Below are positions 11,701 to 23,341 of a stretch of DNA of 64,000 nt, in pieces. Within the stretch, counting starts at the first letter, position 1. Each line of letters begins with the position of its first letter. The position numbers were made by a program, and so were the translations under genes. Origin of the DNA: Pithys albifrons albifrons (Eukaryota; Chordata; Aves; Passeriformes; Thamnophilidae); the NCBI RefSeq assembly GCF_047495875.1, contig NC_092460.1:12204520-12268519 (forward strand). The letters run 5' to 3'. Under the pieces are notes generated by a model that was not told the DNA's origin, searched no databases, and was given only the letters and a program-made list of their open reading frames with translations.

Positions 11701-13302
11701 CCAAGTGCTGGGAGTCGCGGCTCCAGTGAGGAAGTGACAGAGACATCCCGCAGGGGAAAACGTCCCGGCCAGCAACGGCAGACCCCAGATCGATCTCGCA
11801 GGTCCAGAAGTCGACGTGAAAGAAGGCGTGCGAGATCACCAAGTGCTGGGAGTCGCGGCTCCAGTGAGGAAGTGACAGAGACATCCCGCAGGGGAAAACG
11901 TCCCGGCCAGCAACGGCAGACCCCAGATCGATCTCGCAGGTCCAGAAGTCGACGTGAAAGAAGGCGTGCGAGATCACCAAGTGCTGGGAGTCGCGGCTCC
12001 AGTGAGGAAGTGACAGAGACATCCCGCAGGGGAAAACGTCCCGGCCAGCAACGGCAGACCCCAGATCGATCTCGCAGGTCCAGAAGTCGACGTGAAAGAA
12101 GGCGTGCGAGATCACCAAGTGCTGGGAGTCGCGGCTCCAGTGAGGAAGTGACAGAGACATCCCGCAGGGGAAAACGTCCCCGCCAGCAACGGCAGACCCC
12201 AGATCGATCTCGCAGGTCCAGAAGTCGACGTGACAGAAGGCGTGCGAGATCACCAAGTGCTGGGAGTCGCGGCTCCAGTGAGGAAGTGACAGAGACATCC
12301 CGCAGGGGAAAACGTCCCCGCCAGCAACGGCAGACCCCAGATCGATCTCGCAGGTCCAGAAGTCGACGTGACAGAAGGCGTGCGAGATCACCTAGTGCTG
12401 GGAGTCGCGGCTCCAGTGAGGAAGTGACAGAGACATCCCGCAGGGGAAAACGTCCCCGCCAGCAACGGCAGACCCCAGATCGATCTCGCAGGTCCAGAAG
12501 TCGACGTGAAAGAAGGCGTGCGAGATCACCAAGTGCTGGGAGTCGCGGCTCCAGTGAGGAAGTGACAGAGACATCCCGCAGGGGAAAACGTCCCGGCCAG
12601 CAACGGCAGACTCCAGATCGATCTCGCAGGTCCAGAAGTCGACGTGACAGAAGGCGTGCGAGATCACCAAGTGCTGGGAGTCGCGGCTCCAGTGAGGAAG
12701 TGACAGAGACATCCCGCAGGGGAAAACGTCCCCGCCAGCAACGGCAGACCCCAGATCGATCTCGCAGGTCCAGAAGTCGACGTGACAGAAAGCGTGCGAG
12801 ATCACCAAGTGCTGGGAGTCGCGGCTCCAGTGAGGAAGTGACAGAGACATCCCGCAGGGGAAAACGTCCCCGCCAGCAACGGCAGACCCCAGATCGATCT
12901 CGCAGGTCCAGAAGTCGACGTGACAGAAAGCGTGCGAGATCACCAAGTGCTGGGAGTCGCGGCTCCAGTGAGGAAGTGACAGAGACATCCCGCAGGGGAA
13001 AACGTCCCCGCCTGCGACATCAGACCGCGGATCCATCCAGCCGGTCAAGAAGTCGTCATGACAGAAGCTTTGTAAGACGACCAAGTACTGGGAGCTGCAG
13101 GTCCCGCCAGGAATCGTCAGGGGGATCCCGCAGGCAAAACCGCTCCCTCCAACGTCAAAACTCAGATTCATCCAGCCTATCCAGAAGGCCCCACCCCAGA
13201 AGCTGCCCGCCTGCACCGAGTGCTGGGAGGCGAAACCGAAGGGAGAACACGTTGGGAACATCCCGCAGGCGAAACCACTCCCGCCAGCAGGGTCGTTCCT
13301 GA
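8731..13302 (+). CDS. PHF7-like PHD/RING E3 ubiquitin ligase with Arg/Ser repeat tail, copy 1
   Basis: Nine coding exons: 8731-8773, 9111-9202, 9288-9389, 9546-9670, 9748-9910, 9997-10103, 10284-10397, 10551-10669, 10841-13302. All have GT-AG junctions, and they sum to 3327 nt (1108 aa). The start is ATGTCAGACAGG; no earlier in-frame ATG is needed. Domains: extended PHD at about 15-130 (CLLCKRS, CGLCAHMFC, RCFICGQSG, CCEMECDLSFHLPC, YCPAHRP); RING/PHD at about 140-200 (CLICMEP, CPECKSTWFHRDC, CPLCRGHREF); third PHD at about 220-286 (HHQCNARECLY, LLCSSCAAEGTHKRCS, WECGSCAP). Exon 9 encodes roughly 820 residues rich in R, S, Q and P, with twelve 46-aa repeats. Mammalian PHF7 is a testis-enriched histone H2A ubiquitin ligase needed for histone-protamine exchange and is only about 380 aa. 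All zinc-binding positions I can see are intact, so this copy looks functional. G2E3 is the nearest alternative family, but no HECT domain follows. Confidence 0.88.
11371..13026 (+). repeat. Twelve tandem 138-bp (46-aa) Arg/Ser repeats in PHF7L copy 1
   Basis: Units start at 11371 and every 138 bp to 12889. Each encodes PDRSRRSRSRRDRRRARSPS, then AGSRGSSEEVTETSRRGKRP and about six Q/R-rich residues. Units differ at a few positions: D or E after RSRSRR (order D D D E E E D D E D D D), RRR or RKR (the last two are K), and GQQ or RQQ. Diverged relatives of the unit lie on both sides (11000-11370 and 13027-13300). The array is in frame throughout, as 138 is divisible by three. Confidence 0.97.
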
Positions 13303-13455
13303 AATCCATGCAGCCAGTCAAGACGTTGCCCTGGTTCCCGAAATCCACGCAGCCAGTCAAGACCTTGCCCTGACAGAAGACGTGAGAACACAAAGTGACA
13401 GGAGTTGTGCTCACCAGTGGGACGGTGAGACAGGGACTCACCACTGGCAGGCACC

Positions 13456-14068
13456 ATGTTAGAGGGCAAGGAGGAAGCCCCCGGAGTGAGTGACCCAGAT
13501 GAGACCAAAGTTCCCCTCCCACAGCCGGGCAGAGGGGCTGTCAGGATGGCCAGTGCAGGGCTGGAAGTGGTGGCAGCGGAGGCAGGAGCCATCCAGCCAT
13601 CCCGGGGCTGGGGCCCTCCTTTCCTCAGCAAGCCGGGCCCAGCTGGGGCAGGAGGCACCTGCTGGGACACCTGTGCCCACAATGGCCCATCCTCTCCAAG
13701 GCCTCCAGCCCTGTCCTTCATCCAGGCAGTCACAGAGCAGCCCTTGGAGTCAATCCCACAGCCCCGCAGAGGTGCCATTCCTGGTGCCATTGACTCTCGC
13801 CCTTCCAGCATGCCTGCTGTGTAAACGATCAGATGCTTACCCAGATATCTGCAGGAAAAAACTTGAGATGGGCACTGTGGCCACATGTTCTTCATGCTGA
13901 ATTGCTCCGTGGGCTCCCTCCAGCTTTCCAACACACAGTCCCTGCCTCACTGTCTTTACGAGCACATTGTCTTTGGCCAATCGCCTTTATCAGCAAGAGA
14001 ACGATTGGACAGGACTCCTGGCCTTTCTCCCCCCAAGCAATACCCTACTTGTTCTCAACTGGGTGGCC
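13456..14068 (+). pseudogene. Broken PHF7L 5' fragment (exons 1-3)
   Basis: Resembles PHF7L exon 1 (ATGTTAGAGGGCAAGGAGG, then GAAGCCCCCGGAGTGAGTG), intron 1, exon 2 (13809 onward, CLLCKRSDAYPDICRKKLE) and a decayed exon 3. The exon-1 donor is lost (CCCAG/ATGAG instead of CCCAG/GTGAG), exon 2 runs into a stop, and the GFLGFLPKD region is scrambled. It lies 150 bp after the stop codon of PHF7L copy 1 and runs straight into NOL8 exon-7 sequence at about 14085. Confidence 0.85.
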
Positions 14069-14084
14069 CAAAACTGAAGACCCC

Positions 14085-17000
14085 AAAACTGCTTTCCTAA
14101 AAGATGAAGATGAATGTAAGCAATAAAGGCAGAATGTGAAGCTAATACATGTGAGAACAGGAAGACAGGCCTTCTGGAAGATAAGGAGCTTTGTCTTCAT
14201 GCTGCTGCTTCAAAGGAACCTACAAGAGACAAACAGGAACAGGACAACCAGAGGAGGCTGGCGGCTCTGGAGGAGAGACACAGGGAGAGAGAACTCCAGA
14301 AGAAACTCATTCAAGGAGCACTTTCGAATCTGGTAATTACACTCACAACTTTTATCTGAATAGTCCAGAGTACAAGGAAAAGGGTAATTAATGTATGTGA
14401 ATTAAGATTCCTAAAAATCATAGTCTGGATTTTCTGATACATTGCCAGTTTTGAGTATATATAAAATCCTGCATACCTCGTCCCTGGAATGCCTCTGGAG
14501 TTGCAGGAGGAATAGCAGAGGTCATGGAAACACCTTTTAGATACTTCTGTATGACTGCAGCAAGTACTTGCTGTGTTTGACCTGACATTTCCCCCTTTTC
14601 TAGGACAGCCAGCCAGCAGGGAAGCACAAACACATCCTATTCGATTCAGACACGGAAAATGAGACGTTGAAAAAAGACGCAAGTTTGGGAAATATGCCTG
14701 GAGAAGTAAGTGTTATTAGGCAAAAGCCCTGTGTGACCATGCCTTTTGTTCTGAAGATTAGATTTCCTAGTGAAGTGCCAGAGAAATGTAGGTAAGTTTT
14801 GAATTAACATCAGACAGGTTTGAAAGAACTTAACCATTCATCTGAGAAAGCTTGAGAGCTTGGAGAATTTGGAAGGAGTTTGAGATTGGTATAGAAGGTA
14901 TTCTAACTTAGAAGAGAAAGAACTTCTGTATAATTAGTGTTGAAATTCCTCTGCTTTTAGGCAAAGGCTGGGGAGGAGATTGGGCTTGAGCAGTACAGAA
15001 GTATTCTGCTCTTTCTGAGACTGGATGAACTGCTAAGGCAGTATCTTGTTTTTGTTGAGCTCCAAAGAACTGTGTAAGGCTTCGTCTTTACTATCATTAG
15101 CAGACTCCTCATGATTTTACTGCCATGGTTTAGTACAATTTAATACTTTTTTTTTCTCAAATAGAACTTCTTACCTATGACATTTTTTAATCGCATCTCT
15201 GCTAAAACTTTAAAGCATTGGGTTTGCTTTTGTTGGGATTTTTCCTTGTAATTGTAGTGAGATTAGGACCATTATCGTTATTTAGCCATTGATATTTTTA
15301 AGACGATCTTCCTACCTTTTATGTGGATATTTTTCCTGTGGTCAAATTGAACAATCATAATTTTAATTTTATAATTATAAACCAGAATTGCACAAGGTGT
15401 GTATACAAGGTAAGATTGGCAGTAGATTGATCAGTGCTGGAAATGCACAGGGTTGTGCAGGAAATCCACTTTTTAAGGTAAACTGGAAAGTACACGCACA
15501 AAATTGGTACTGATTTATATTGTCAGATGTTAATAACCTCCTCCTTTTGTTTTTCCTTTTTGTTTAACAAAGGATAAATCTGCTCCCAAGCCTTCAGGCA
15601 AACTGTTTGAGAGCAACGAGAACGAGCAAGACAACACGGACGATGAACGATTCATAATTTAACCACAGTTTGAAGGCTAAGCTGGGGAAGAAGTGAGTGA
15701 ACCCATCACTGGAATTTAGTTTTCCTCTGAGAGTCTATAGGGCCACTTCAGAGGAACAGAACTGGTAGGCTTGTATTATTGCTGAGTATGGTTTTTATCA
15801 ATTTACAATAGAATTCCCTTCAACAGAGGAAAGAGTGGCCATGGAGGAAATAATGTGTGGTGTTATCTTTGTATCCAAAGAAATTCCTGGAGAAGGCCCC
15901 AGGAGCTAAAAAATGTTGGTATGTTCTCATTAAGTCTGAAAAAAAGGGGATTGAACGTTGCTGATTTCCTCCTCCAGTGCTTAAGAGCACTTGTTTCATT
16001 TGTTTAGCTCCTGAGGCTGCAGTCCCGATTTGGCACCGATGAAAGATTCCGCATGGACGCCCGATTCCTGGAGAGTGACAGTGAGGAGGAAGGTAAAGCT
16101 GCCCATACTTCCTGGTTACTGGTAGTAATGGAGCCATATCATGGAGCTTCAGCTTTTGAAGCACCTTATGGCCTCCTTTGGCTTCTTTGGTGATCCCTTA
16201 AAAGAAAACCACCCACCTCTGCTGTGGCTCTGCATGGGAAACACCAGGGGTGGCTGTGCTTTCTTAAAGGTGTATGCTGCAAAAGTATTTGGAACAGCTG
16301 AGTGAGGCACATGTGCCTAATAAAACAACATTTGAGACTATTTTTAATACAGCATGATATCAGAATGTGTTTATCCACATTGAAAAACTGGGTAAGCGGT
16401 GACTTAGAAAAACCCCCTTTTGGATCATTATATTCATTTAAACTGTTTGTTTTGTAGCCATCCTGCAGCCTGTGGCTGATTTGGCAGTCTTAAGTAGGGT
16501 CATTTTTTTTCTTTAGCAGCAGAAGGCAGAAAAGCTGAAAATAGAAAAAGTTTGAATATCCACCCCCAAGAAAAAGAAATTAACCCAGTTTTCAGGATTC
16601 AATTTCTTTCTGAAACTTAAATTTAGCCTCACTCTGCTATTCCCTTCATTGCTTTCATGTGATCTTCTGTAGAGCATCAGCAGTGGCAGAGGGGTTGCAG
16701 TTACATGACAGCAGCAGGAAACATGTTAAATACCTGATCTGGCCTTCACATGAAATAGATGCCCAGAACTGTTCTAACCCAAGATTTTCTACAGTGCAAG
16801 GCACAAAGTCTCTGAGTAGCTTTTAGATAAAGGAAGCGATGTGTTGATAGACGTGAGCTCTGCTAGTACTATAGTGATACTATGCATCAAATATCACAGG
16901 CTCAGCAGGGAAAATATAATGTATTTCTTGTTATCTTAGCAGAGACAAAGAGCTTGAAGGCAGATGAGGAAGACGAACTTGCTGCAGAGAAAAAGAAAAC

Positions 17001-20000
17001 TCTGCAGATACTGGGAAGCCTCTTGAAAATCAACCTGGAACAGCCTAAGCCAAGTAAAACAGCAACAAGTGCCAAGAAATTCAAGTATGAATCATCTGCC
17101 ATCAGTGAAGGAGTTTTAGGGAGGCTTAAGTTTTGCCGGTGTTTCCTAACCAAAATTTCTGCCTAGATGGCTGAGGAAAGTACTTCCTTTCTTGTGTGTA
17201 TTTGAAGTCAGTATTTAATGGAATTCCCAGGCACTGACTAGCAGGGACTTTCTAAATGTCAATTACATTTTGGAGAGTTTTTGGTGAAGAAGCCAATTTG
17301 AATTTGTATCCTACTGTAAAGGTTTGGGGTAGCTTTCATTTGAGCCTTTAGAGTGTCTCATGGTTTCTCTTTGCCTTTCTATTTTCTTAGAGACATTAAT
17401 GCCCTCCGTTACGATCCCACCAGACAGGACCACACAGTTTTTGAAAGGAAACCAAGTACTACAGAAAAGGAGAGGTAATATTACAGCTTGGTAACTATAG
17501 TTGTGATGTTTCTCCCCTTAGAGAGAAGCCTATGGCAGCAGACTGAGTTTGAAACTACGCAGACTGCTATTTTCTCTTTAGTCCTCCCTGTGATTGCGGA
17601 AATCAATATACAATAGGAATTGTGAGCACTAAAACCGGCATGCAGTGTCATCTTTTCTTTGTAGTCCATCTACTCTCTGCATGCCATTTTCTGTCCTCAC
17701 TGAAGGTGAGAAAGGTCAAGTCATGGACTTGAAGATTTGAGAAGTTTTCAAGAGACAAGTTTATTAGCTCTTATCCTGTGAAAAGGCATATTAGCTCTTA
17801 ACATTTCTTTTGCCAGAAGAGAAATCTGTCCTAAGTATCTTCATTTATGAACTACCACATGTTAAGTGAAAAGTCCCTTAATGATGTGGGTAATAAAAAG
17901 GAGGCTTGTTCCTGCCTTTAGAATCAAAGCTCAGATGTTTCTCCTGCACTGCTCTCTCCCTTAAAAGTGAACTCCTCATCAATGTGCATGGCTGAGTTTA
18001 GGAAAACATCAAGAGCCAGGTGGCTCTTTCTTTTAAAAACAGCTGTGTTGTGTTACTGTCCTCCAACTATCCCATTTCAGTAAAGCTAAAAGGAAGAAGA
18101 AGAAGAAAGAAGAGAGTGAGAAACTGCCTCAAGTGTCTGAAGAAGTCTATTATGATATTGCTGCTGATTTAAAAGACTTATTTGGATCTTCAAAGAGCCA
18201 ATCAGAGAAACGTGAGGAAATACCCTGGGACAAAGATGATGCAGAGGACTCTGCCCCACCTGACCATTTGGAACCTGTCTCTGGGAATAACACAGCTCAG
18301 GAGCCGAGTGGTTTCAAGTTTTCCTTCTTTGGAGACACAGAGAAGTCAGGTGTAAAAGAAGGTAAGAGCAGGACAGTGCAATTTCTAGTGAATGGCTCAT
18401 GTCAGGCACTGTGCAGGACTACGGTGCCTAGGAATTCAGAATCCAGGGCATTTTCAGAGGCAAAAGTGAGTAATGAGGCAGAATCATTATGATCTTCAGT
18501 TACACTTGCCAGGATTGTGGTAGCTCAGCTTGCGCCCCAGGAATCTTGAAAGGGATGTTTTGAGAAAGAACGATTATTTATTTGTTTTTTTTAAACAGTG
18601 ATGGACGTTGTTGTCATCCCCTACATTTCTCAGACAGGGAAAAAGGTGATATGCCAAGTCAAAGTTTCACACAACCCAACAAGATTTGAAATCAAAGGTG
18701 TGTTAATGGAGTAATGTGAGCAAAAGCAAATCTGGAGTTGACACCAAGAACATTCAAGATTGCTTTATTATTTACTTAATTTTCTTATTGTACCTTTAGA
18801 AAATTGAAACTGCACGACCCATGACTATAGGGAATATAAGTGTTACACACTCAAGATTAAAACATACTGAATTAAGTCAGTCAGTAAGGTAGGAGACAAA
18901 ACAAACCATGTGAAGTTAAATGAAAGATTTAAAACAAAAGAAACCAGAAAAAACCAAGCCCCCCACATTTTTGTTGACTTCAGAAAGGATTCAGTGTTCT
19001 GAATGCACTAATGAAGGTTTCAGGATATGAAAGAGACCCCCAGAACAAAGTGAAAAATACCTGAGCCGAGACGTAGTTCAGAAAGCCCAAGAGGGGAGGT
19101 TTCCATCCTTCTTAAATCTGCTTTTCCAATGTAAGTTCTTCACTGGGAAGTAGGGTTTTTTGCTGGCAAGTAGAGGAATAATCTGATTTTTTATTTCAAT
19201 TGTGATAATCTTGCAGAGCCCTACATCCTTGAAACAATAAAACCTGCAAAAGTCACATGGCAAGAAGATCCACGTTTCCAGGACAGCAGTTCTGAGGATG
19301 ATGATGAGCCAGAGGCATCAGAAATTGAAAAGGATCAAGAAATGCAAGTTGTATTTGTTTTCTATTTGGTTGTAGTAATTTGCTGCTGTGAGAATAGCAG
19401 CACTCAGGTCCTGGGAAACTGCTGTCTTCATTCCACATCTCTGAGCAACGGAAGTTATCCTGGAAAACCATTCCTTGCTGCACAGAGTGTAACAGTGAAA
19501 CATCCCAACAGCCCATTTGCTTTGACCTTGAGTATAAAAATATGAAAGCTGAGTTTGTGGTTGAACACTGGAGAAATTAAGTGGGTAATTTTGGTTCAAC
19601 CCAAACCAGTTTTGGTTTGGCCAAAAGTCAGAGACGTAGTAAATTTTCTTTTATAAAAGGGTCTTTTTTATAGGAGACCGTATTTGGTTACTGTGGAGGA
19701 ATGTTCTTCCATGCATTCTGTTTCTCTGAAGCACTACAGCTTTAACTTGCATTAATGGAATTTGACAGTAACTTTCTTGATGTTAAAGTTTCCTTGTGTT
19801 TGTCCAGGTTTCTTTGCTTGCCACAAAGAGAAAGTACAAGATTTTTCTTCTTCTCCAGAGATGATGAACGACTGAGAGGTACAACAGAACTTACTCACTG
19901 TCACTCCTTTTTTGGTTTCTTTCAAAAGTCTTACTGAAAGTCAGGGAAGAAGTCCTGTCTAGTTATTTGTTCTGTAACACAGGTGAGAGGTTTAAGGAAA

Positions 20001-21310
20001 AAAATAAATTGCAAGTTTTCATTCGTATTTGTGGTCTAAATTGAGGTAGAATCCCATGACAAACTGCTGGTAACAAATACGCTGAACATCTGTCTTGCTT
20101 CCATTTTTTTCAGAGAATTGCCTAATATGTACCTGGCCTTTTAGGGCTTACCAAAAAAAAATCACAAATGCCTTTCAGGCATATATATCATCATTAATTT
20201 TTTCCTCTCCTTCTGGTGTTACTATTCATAGTGTTGAATATTCTTATTAGCCACTTATGTCCACATCGTTCTTGATTCTAATTAATGTGGATTTTTTTTT
20301 CTTCTGAATATAGTGAATTTTGTATTTAAAACCAAACAAAACAGCAGCAAACATTCACAGCCTCGAATGGTTCCACAGACCACAACAAGAATTGCTTGTG
20401 GTATCTTATGCAGTAACTTATCAAGACAGTCTTAAATAATGTTTTTTTCTTGAGACATATGAGGTAACGGTCATGAACTGTCTTGCTGTGTTCATACAAT
20501 TAGTGCACTGAAATCTTCCAGCCTGTCTGATTTACAGGCCCTGTTGAAAGTGAGACCTCAGTCCTCAGCAGGCATGAATTTTCTTGGGAGATGTGGGGTA
20601 ATGGTGCTGAGCTCTTAATGAAACAGGTGCAATTTCACTGCAGTTCCTATCTTGGCATATTAACTGCTGCTGCCTTTTGTTTTTCTTAGTACACAGGGCA
20701 GTAGTTCAGAGCATTTCTGTTGGAGCCAATCATGTTGTGGGGGATAAGAGATTATGAATGATAGGAAGAATATGAAGGATAGACCTTCTGACTTGATTGC
20801 TGTCTTGCTCATGAGTTTTACAAACAGCAGCATTTTCAGAAGTGTTTAAGGAAATCAATTTGTTCTTTTTTGGGCAGAGGGCCCAAAGTTATTTTGTAGA
20901 TCAGTGGATCTCAGTGAAGAACAAGATGGTTGGGAAGATAGACGAAGATTATTGATTGAGGTGAGTATTTAACATCTCTTCTTTGGTAACTGTGGGCATG
21001 AGGAGGGAACACGGCTGCTTATTTGCATGAAGAATTAAGTTCAGGACCTCTAGAAAGGCTGGCAATTTTGTAATTGCCGAGGAACTAAACTTCTGTAGTA
21101 TAAAAGTGTGCATAACACCATGTTATGATGTCCCGTCAGGTAAATTAGTGAATCTCTGTAATGTACAGGACCAGTTACTTAAGTGTATGTAAAGATACAG
21201 GTGAATTTAGAAACTTGTATTAATCATTATTATTTTATTCATAATTTTATGTTATATTTTATATATTTTCAGGAATGCCAGAAGAAGCTTGAAAGTTTCC
21301 CAGAAGTTAA
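14085..21310 (+). pseudogene. NOL8: NOL8 pseudogene B (end of exon 7 to truncated exon 17)
   Basis: Homology to NOL8 begins near the end of exon 7 (CCCAAAACTGCTTTCC) and continues through exon 7 (to 14332), E8 14604-14705, E9 15573-15692, E10 16008-16092, E11 16940-17084, E12 17391-17474, E13 18081-18361, E14 19217-19343, E15 19808-19878, E16 20878-20960 and the first bases of E17 at 21273. Exon 9 carries an in-frame TAA at 15660-15662 where intact copies have AAG, and its acidic stretch is altered (ESNENEQ). Exon 17 is cut after about 20 bases by a deletion joining it to GAAAGTTTCCCAGAAG, so the normal C-terminus and stop are gone. There is no 5' half, RRM or start. Other exons remain open, so decay is recent, or exchange with the intact copies has kept them similar. 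Confidence 0.92.
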
Positions 21311-21329
21311 TGAAAAGTTTCCCAGAAGT

Positions 21330-21990
21330 ATATGTATATAATGTACATATACATATATACATACATCTCTATACACAGACATATACACATACACCTATAT
21401 ACATGTATACAGATGTATACAAATACATGTAGATATACATAGACATATAGACACAGACATATATATGTATAAACATAAATACATATGTAAACATATTATA
21501 CATATATACACATACTTAGGCATAAATAGACATACATATATAGTTATATATGCATGTCTGTATACATAAATCTAAACATATAGAAATAGACACATGTGCA
21601 TTCTCCTATATATGTATCTATACATATACACATATACACACACATATATACATATCATACATATATACACACATATATATACATGTACATACATATATAC
21701 ACACATAAACACACACATATATATACATAGACCTATATACCTATATACATACTATACATATACACACACACATACATGCATGTACAATTTTGCACACATA
21801 CATATATACACACACATACATATAGTCATATACACATATATACTCATTCACATACATATATACACATGTAGACATAAATACACATATGTACACATATACA
21901 TACATACATATACATATATACATATATATGCATGGTATTCAATAAAGGGTTTTATATATATACATATATATATATATGTATTATGTCTAC
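21330..21990. repeat. TA/CA-rich microsatellite replacing the NOL8 3' end
   Basis: About 650 bp of imperfect TATACACATATACATA repeats. It begins right after a tandem duplication of AAGTTTCCCAGAAGT at the broken end of NOL8 pseudogene B. The long translatable stretch here (I/Y/T/H only) is a by-product of the repeat, not a gene. Confidence 0.95.
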
Positions 21991-22009
21991 CTAGGCCTCT
22001 GCTGCCAAG

Positions 22010-22290
22010 TGTCTCCAAGCCCTCCTGGGCACCTGCTGCCAGGCCCAGCCTGGCCCTAGCCCAGGGGTACCCGAGTGTTTTGACTCTTACCTATGTCCAG
22101 AGCAGCACAGCTGCCACATTCCCAGCTGGTTGTGCTGTCCCTTAGGCCGAAGCAGCGTCTGTGAGTGCCCTTGGCAGCACAGGAGCATTTCCCAGGGCCT
22201 GGGGAAGCATGGCTCTCTGACAGGGAAAAGGAAAACTGATGAGCTCCGTCTGCCCTGGCATCAGGAAGGTAGAGGGTGTCCCTGCCCTTT
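22010..22290 (-). pseudogene. Inverted PHF7L intron 7-exon 8-intron 8 fragment
   Basis: On the minus strand the end of intron 7 (TTTTCCTTTTCCCTGTCAG) is followed by a remnant of about 15 bp of exon 7. Then comes exon 8 (GGAAATGCTCCTGTGC, reading CSCAAKGTHRRC and WECGSCAALD) and the start of intron 8. Most of exon 7 and intron 7-8 sequence is deleted and two exon-8 codons are altered. It is a larger sibling of the inverted fragment at 7561-7722. Confidence 0.8.
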
Positions 22291-23341
22291 CCCCTGTGCC
22301 GTTTCCATCCTGTTCTGCTGTTGATACGTTCTCTGACTGACTTACTGTTATTTTGCCTGCATGCTTTTCTCTGTTCCAAGGGTACACTTTAAAATGCTCA
22401 AGATTGATTACCATAGGAGTGAGGGGTTCATCAGACCCGCTGTTAACCCCATCAATCCCAACAAAAGCCACTGCTGTCCCCTCACCTACCCATCCATTCA
22501 CTCCAGCATAGAAGGCTATGAGACTGTCAAGCATGATTTTTCCTTTTATTCCACCAGCTTAGAGATGACATTCAGGATGATGTCATCTTCCTAGGGAAGG
22601 AGGTGACACCGATGGGCCTGGCATTTCCTAGCTCCTTCTTGCTGCCCTGTTCAGAGACTGGAGTGATGTTGGCTTTTCCCAGTCTCGGGCACCTCTGCTG
22701 GGGAATCACCTTCCCTGGCCTGCTGGCAGTGTTCCCCATGCCAGGGGCAGGAGCAGAGATTCCCCTTGGCCAGGGCTGGAGCCCTGGAGTGGCACTGCTT
22801 GAACGGCATTTTCGTCCAACAGTGCCAACCTCGCTGGCCGCCCCAGGGCCTGGCATTTGCCCCTGCGCTTGCTGCAGCAGCAGCCGCCCTGACTCTGTGG
22901 CAACGGAGGGCTCGGGACCTGCCTTGGACCCTCGGCTGCTGAGGGGCTGCCTCACAGTGGGTGGTGGGGGGCTGAGGCCAACCCCGCCCATATTCCAGGT
23001 GCACGTGGCTTATGTCTCAGTGGCCAATGTGACCTGTGGGGCCAAGGGTACAAAGGCAACTCTGGGTTCAGGCCACCTGACAACGGGAGGAGAAGGAAGA
23101 GGAGGATAGAGCTGCCCAGGGAGAGCCTCACAGTTTCAGGCTCTCAGCCTGTGCTGCAACCTCACCCACGTCACACCTCTCAGAATCAGCAAAGGAGCAT
23201 CTCAAGGTGACTGTGGTGTTCCTTGACTGGACAAGAGAAGGGGGAGAGGGGCAGAAGCCTCTCTCCTAATTCAGAGCCAGCGGAGAAGAGTGGAGCAGAC
23301 CTCAGTGTTCCAGTGTCAGGGTCTGACTGCTGAGACGCACC
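22291..23341. other. PHF7L copy 2 upstream region
   Basis: The first ~600 bp contain nothing I recognise, though they are preserved almost base for base at 62631-63300. From about 22960 the sequence aligns with the copy 1 promoter. The CCAAT box is changed to CCAAC, the GC box CCCGCCC is kept, and the palindrome is degraded to GTCTCAGTGGCCAATGTGAC (two mismatches with itself). A non-coding exon candidate like that of copy 1 follows (to about 23205). Confidence 0.5.

Noticed and set aside
21594..22145. 183-codon open frame rich in I, Y, T, H (and its copy at 61936)
   Set aside because: Pure translation of the TATACACA microsatellite running into the inverted PHF7L fragment.
22361..22594. 77-codon frame (PINPNKSHCCPLTYPSIHSS...)
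   Set aside because: Present in both blocks, but duplication alone explains that. No recognisable domain, start context or splice structure.
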